From Clostridiaceae bacterium (lineage in GTDB: Bacteria; Bacillota; Clostridia; UBA1212; DUPL01): DNA of 13,680 bases. The notes below the pieces were generated by a model. The model made no database searches. It worked only from the letters and a program-made list of their open reading frames with translations, and had not been told where the DNA came from. Numbering within the stretch: position 1 is the stretch's first letter; the number at the start of each line of letters is the position of its first letter. Position numbers and translations under genes: made by a program. This document shows positions 13,331 through 13,680 of this stretch, piece by piece. The stretch covers positions 1 through 13,680 of the forward strand of contig JAAYLF010000107.1 of NCBI GenBank assembly GCA_012522035.1, in the 5' to 3' direction.

Positions 13331-13680
13331 CTTCACCCCTCATGTTGTATGAATCCAATTTGTCCATTACCGCATTGTACATTGCATCAAGGCTGTCATG
13401 GGTAATTGCAAACAGTATCGATGGATATATGATGATCCTTGCATCGTATGCGGTTATGTCCCTGTCCATCGTTTGAATAAGGTTGTATCTCTTAAAAGTG
13501 GAAAAAACGCTTTTTAATGATGTTCTGTCAAGTTTCTGCTTTGAATTAATATTCAGCATGTCATATTTTTCATGAATCTCTTCTATTCTTGCCACCACAT
13601 CGTCAACAAGGCGCAGTTCCTTTGCCTTTTCGATATATAGAAGTCTCAAAATGAGAAGGAGTATGCTCTCGTTCTTTTTG
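13290..13680 (-). CDS. jetB: Wadjet MksE-like subunit JetB (3' part, 5' end beyond the right edge)
   Basis: About 129 codons of a frame that is open to the window edge, so the true start lies outside; the TTG at 13649 is not the start. The visible part begins NESILLLILRLLYIEKAKEL, the helix typical of MksE/JetB proteins (DUF4194 and related families). It continues with a winged-helix region (SLKSVFSTFKRYNLIQTMD) and the IIIYPSILFAITHDSLDAMYN segment common near the end of these proteins. JetB links the kleisin JetA to the SMC motor. It ends in a highly acidic tail (RGEDEDEEDEED), which is unusual. The assignment rests mainly on position before jetC/jetD plus this pattern. The stop is TAG. Confidence 0.8.
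   Translation of the reverse strand, partial: KKNESILLLILRLLYIEKAKELRLVDDVVARIEEIHEKYDMLNINSKQKLDRTSLKSVFSTFKRYNLIQTMDRDITAYDARIIIYPSILFAITHDSLDAMYNAVMDKLDSYNMRGEDEDEEDEEDIMQD

Noticed and set aside
1..13680. CRISPR arrays, tRNA or rRNA genes, tandem repeats
   Set aside because: No regularly spaced repeats or RNA-gene signatures were seen in the window.

Overview
The window looks like chromosomal DNA from an anaerobic, spore-forming member of the Clostridia. This is inferred from the low-GC base composition, strong AGGAGG-type ribosome binding sites, a Tlp spore protein, and gene families common in Acetivibrio/Ruminiclostridium-type genomes. Genus cannot be fixed from the sequence alone. Nearly everything is on the minus strand; only tlp and the SPFH-like gene are on the plus strand.

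Layout, left to right. (1) 1-154: a possible minus-strand gene runs off the left edge, followed by a dense block of overlapping hairpins and T-tracts. (2) 229-506: tlp (plus) and a terminator shared with the convergent gene. (3) 508-3933 (minus): a membrane-anchored S9-type serine peptidase/hydrolase, followed 24 nt later by a membrane diguanylate cyclase. The peptidase reading frame is interrupted by an in-frame TAG. (4) 4056-4870 (plus): an SPFH/YdjI-like protein with its own promoter and terminator. (5) 4870-7979 (minus): an operon of ribosomal protein L25, a sirtuin deacetylase, a glycoside-hydrolase-like TIM-barrel protein and a DUF4375 protein; the last appears frameshifted near its start. 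(6) 8010-8907 (minus): two small exported or membrane proteins with Pro/Thr-rich linkers, one with an in-frame TAA inside its C-terminal membrane segment. (7) 8947-13680 (minus): jetD, jetC and the 3' part of jetB of a Wadjet (JetABCD) anti-plasmid system; jetA would lie beyond the right edge.

The recognised defence module is Wadjet: JetB and JetC form an SMC-like loop-extruding motor and JetD is the Toprim nuclease. The genes are tightly coupled (jetB/jetC overlap about 41 nt, jetC/jetD overlap 8 nt), so they are almost certainly co-expressed.

The most unusual signal that is not a known system is at the sirtuin/glycoside-hydrolase junction. A perfect 12-bp inverted repeat hides the downstream ribosome binding site in read-through mRNA, and a good sigma-A promoter (GTGACA-17-TACAAT) is placed so that its own transcript starts after the left arm and leaves that site free. 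The second theme is three separate reading-frame lesions between 3.2 and 8.1 kb. They could be real gene decay, leaky decoding, or sequence errors. All functional calls come from reading motifs by eye; no database search was run.
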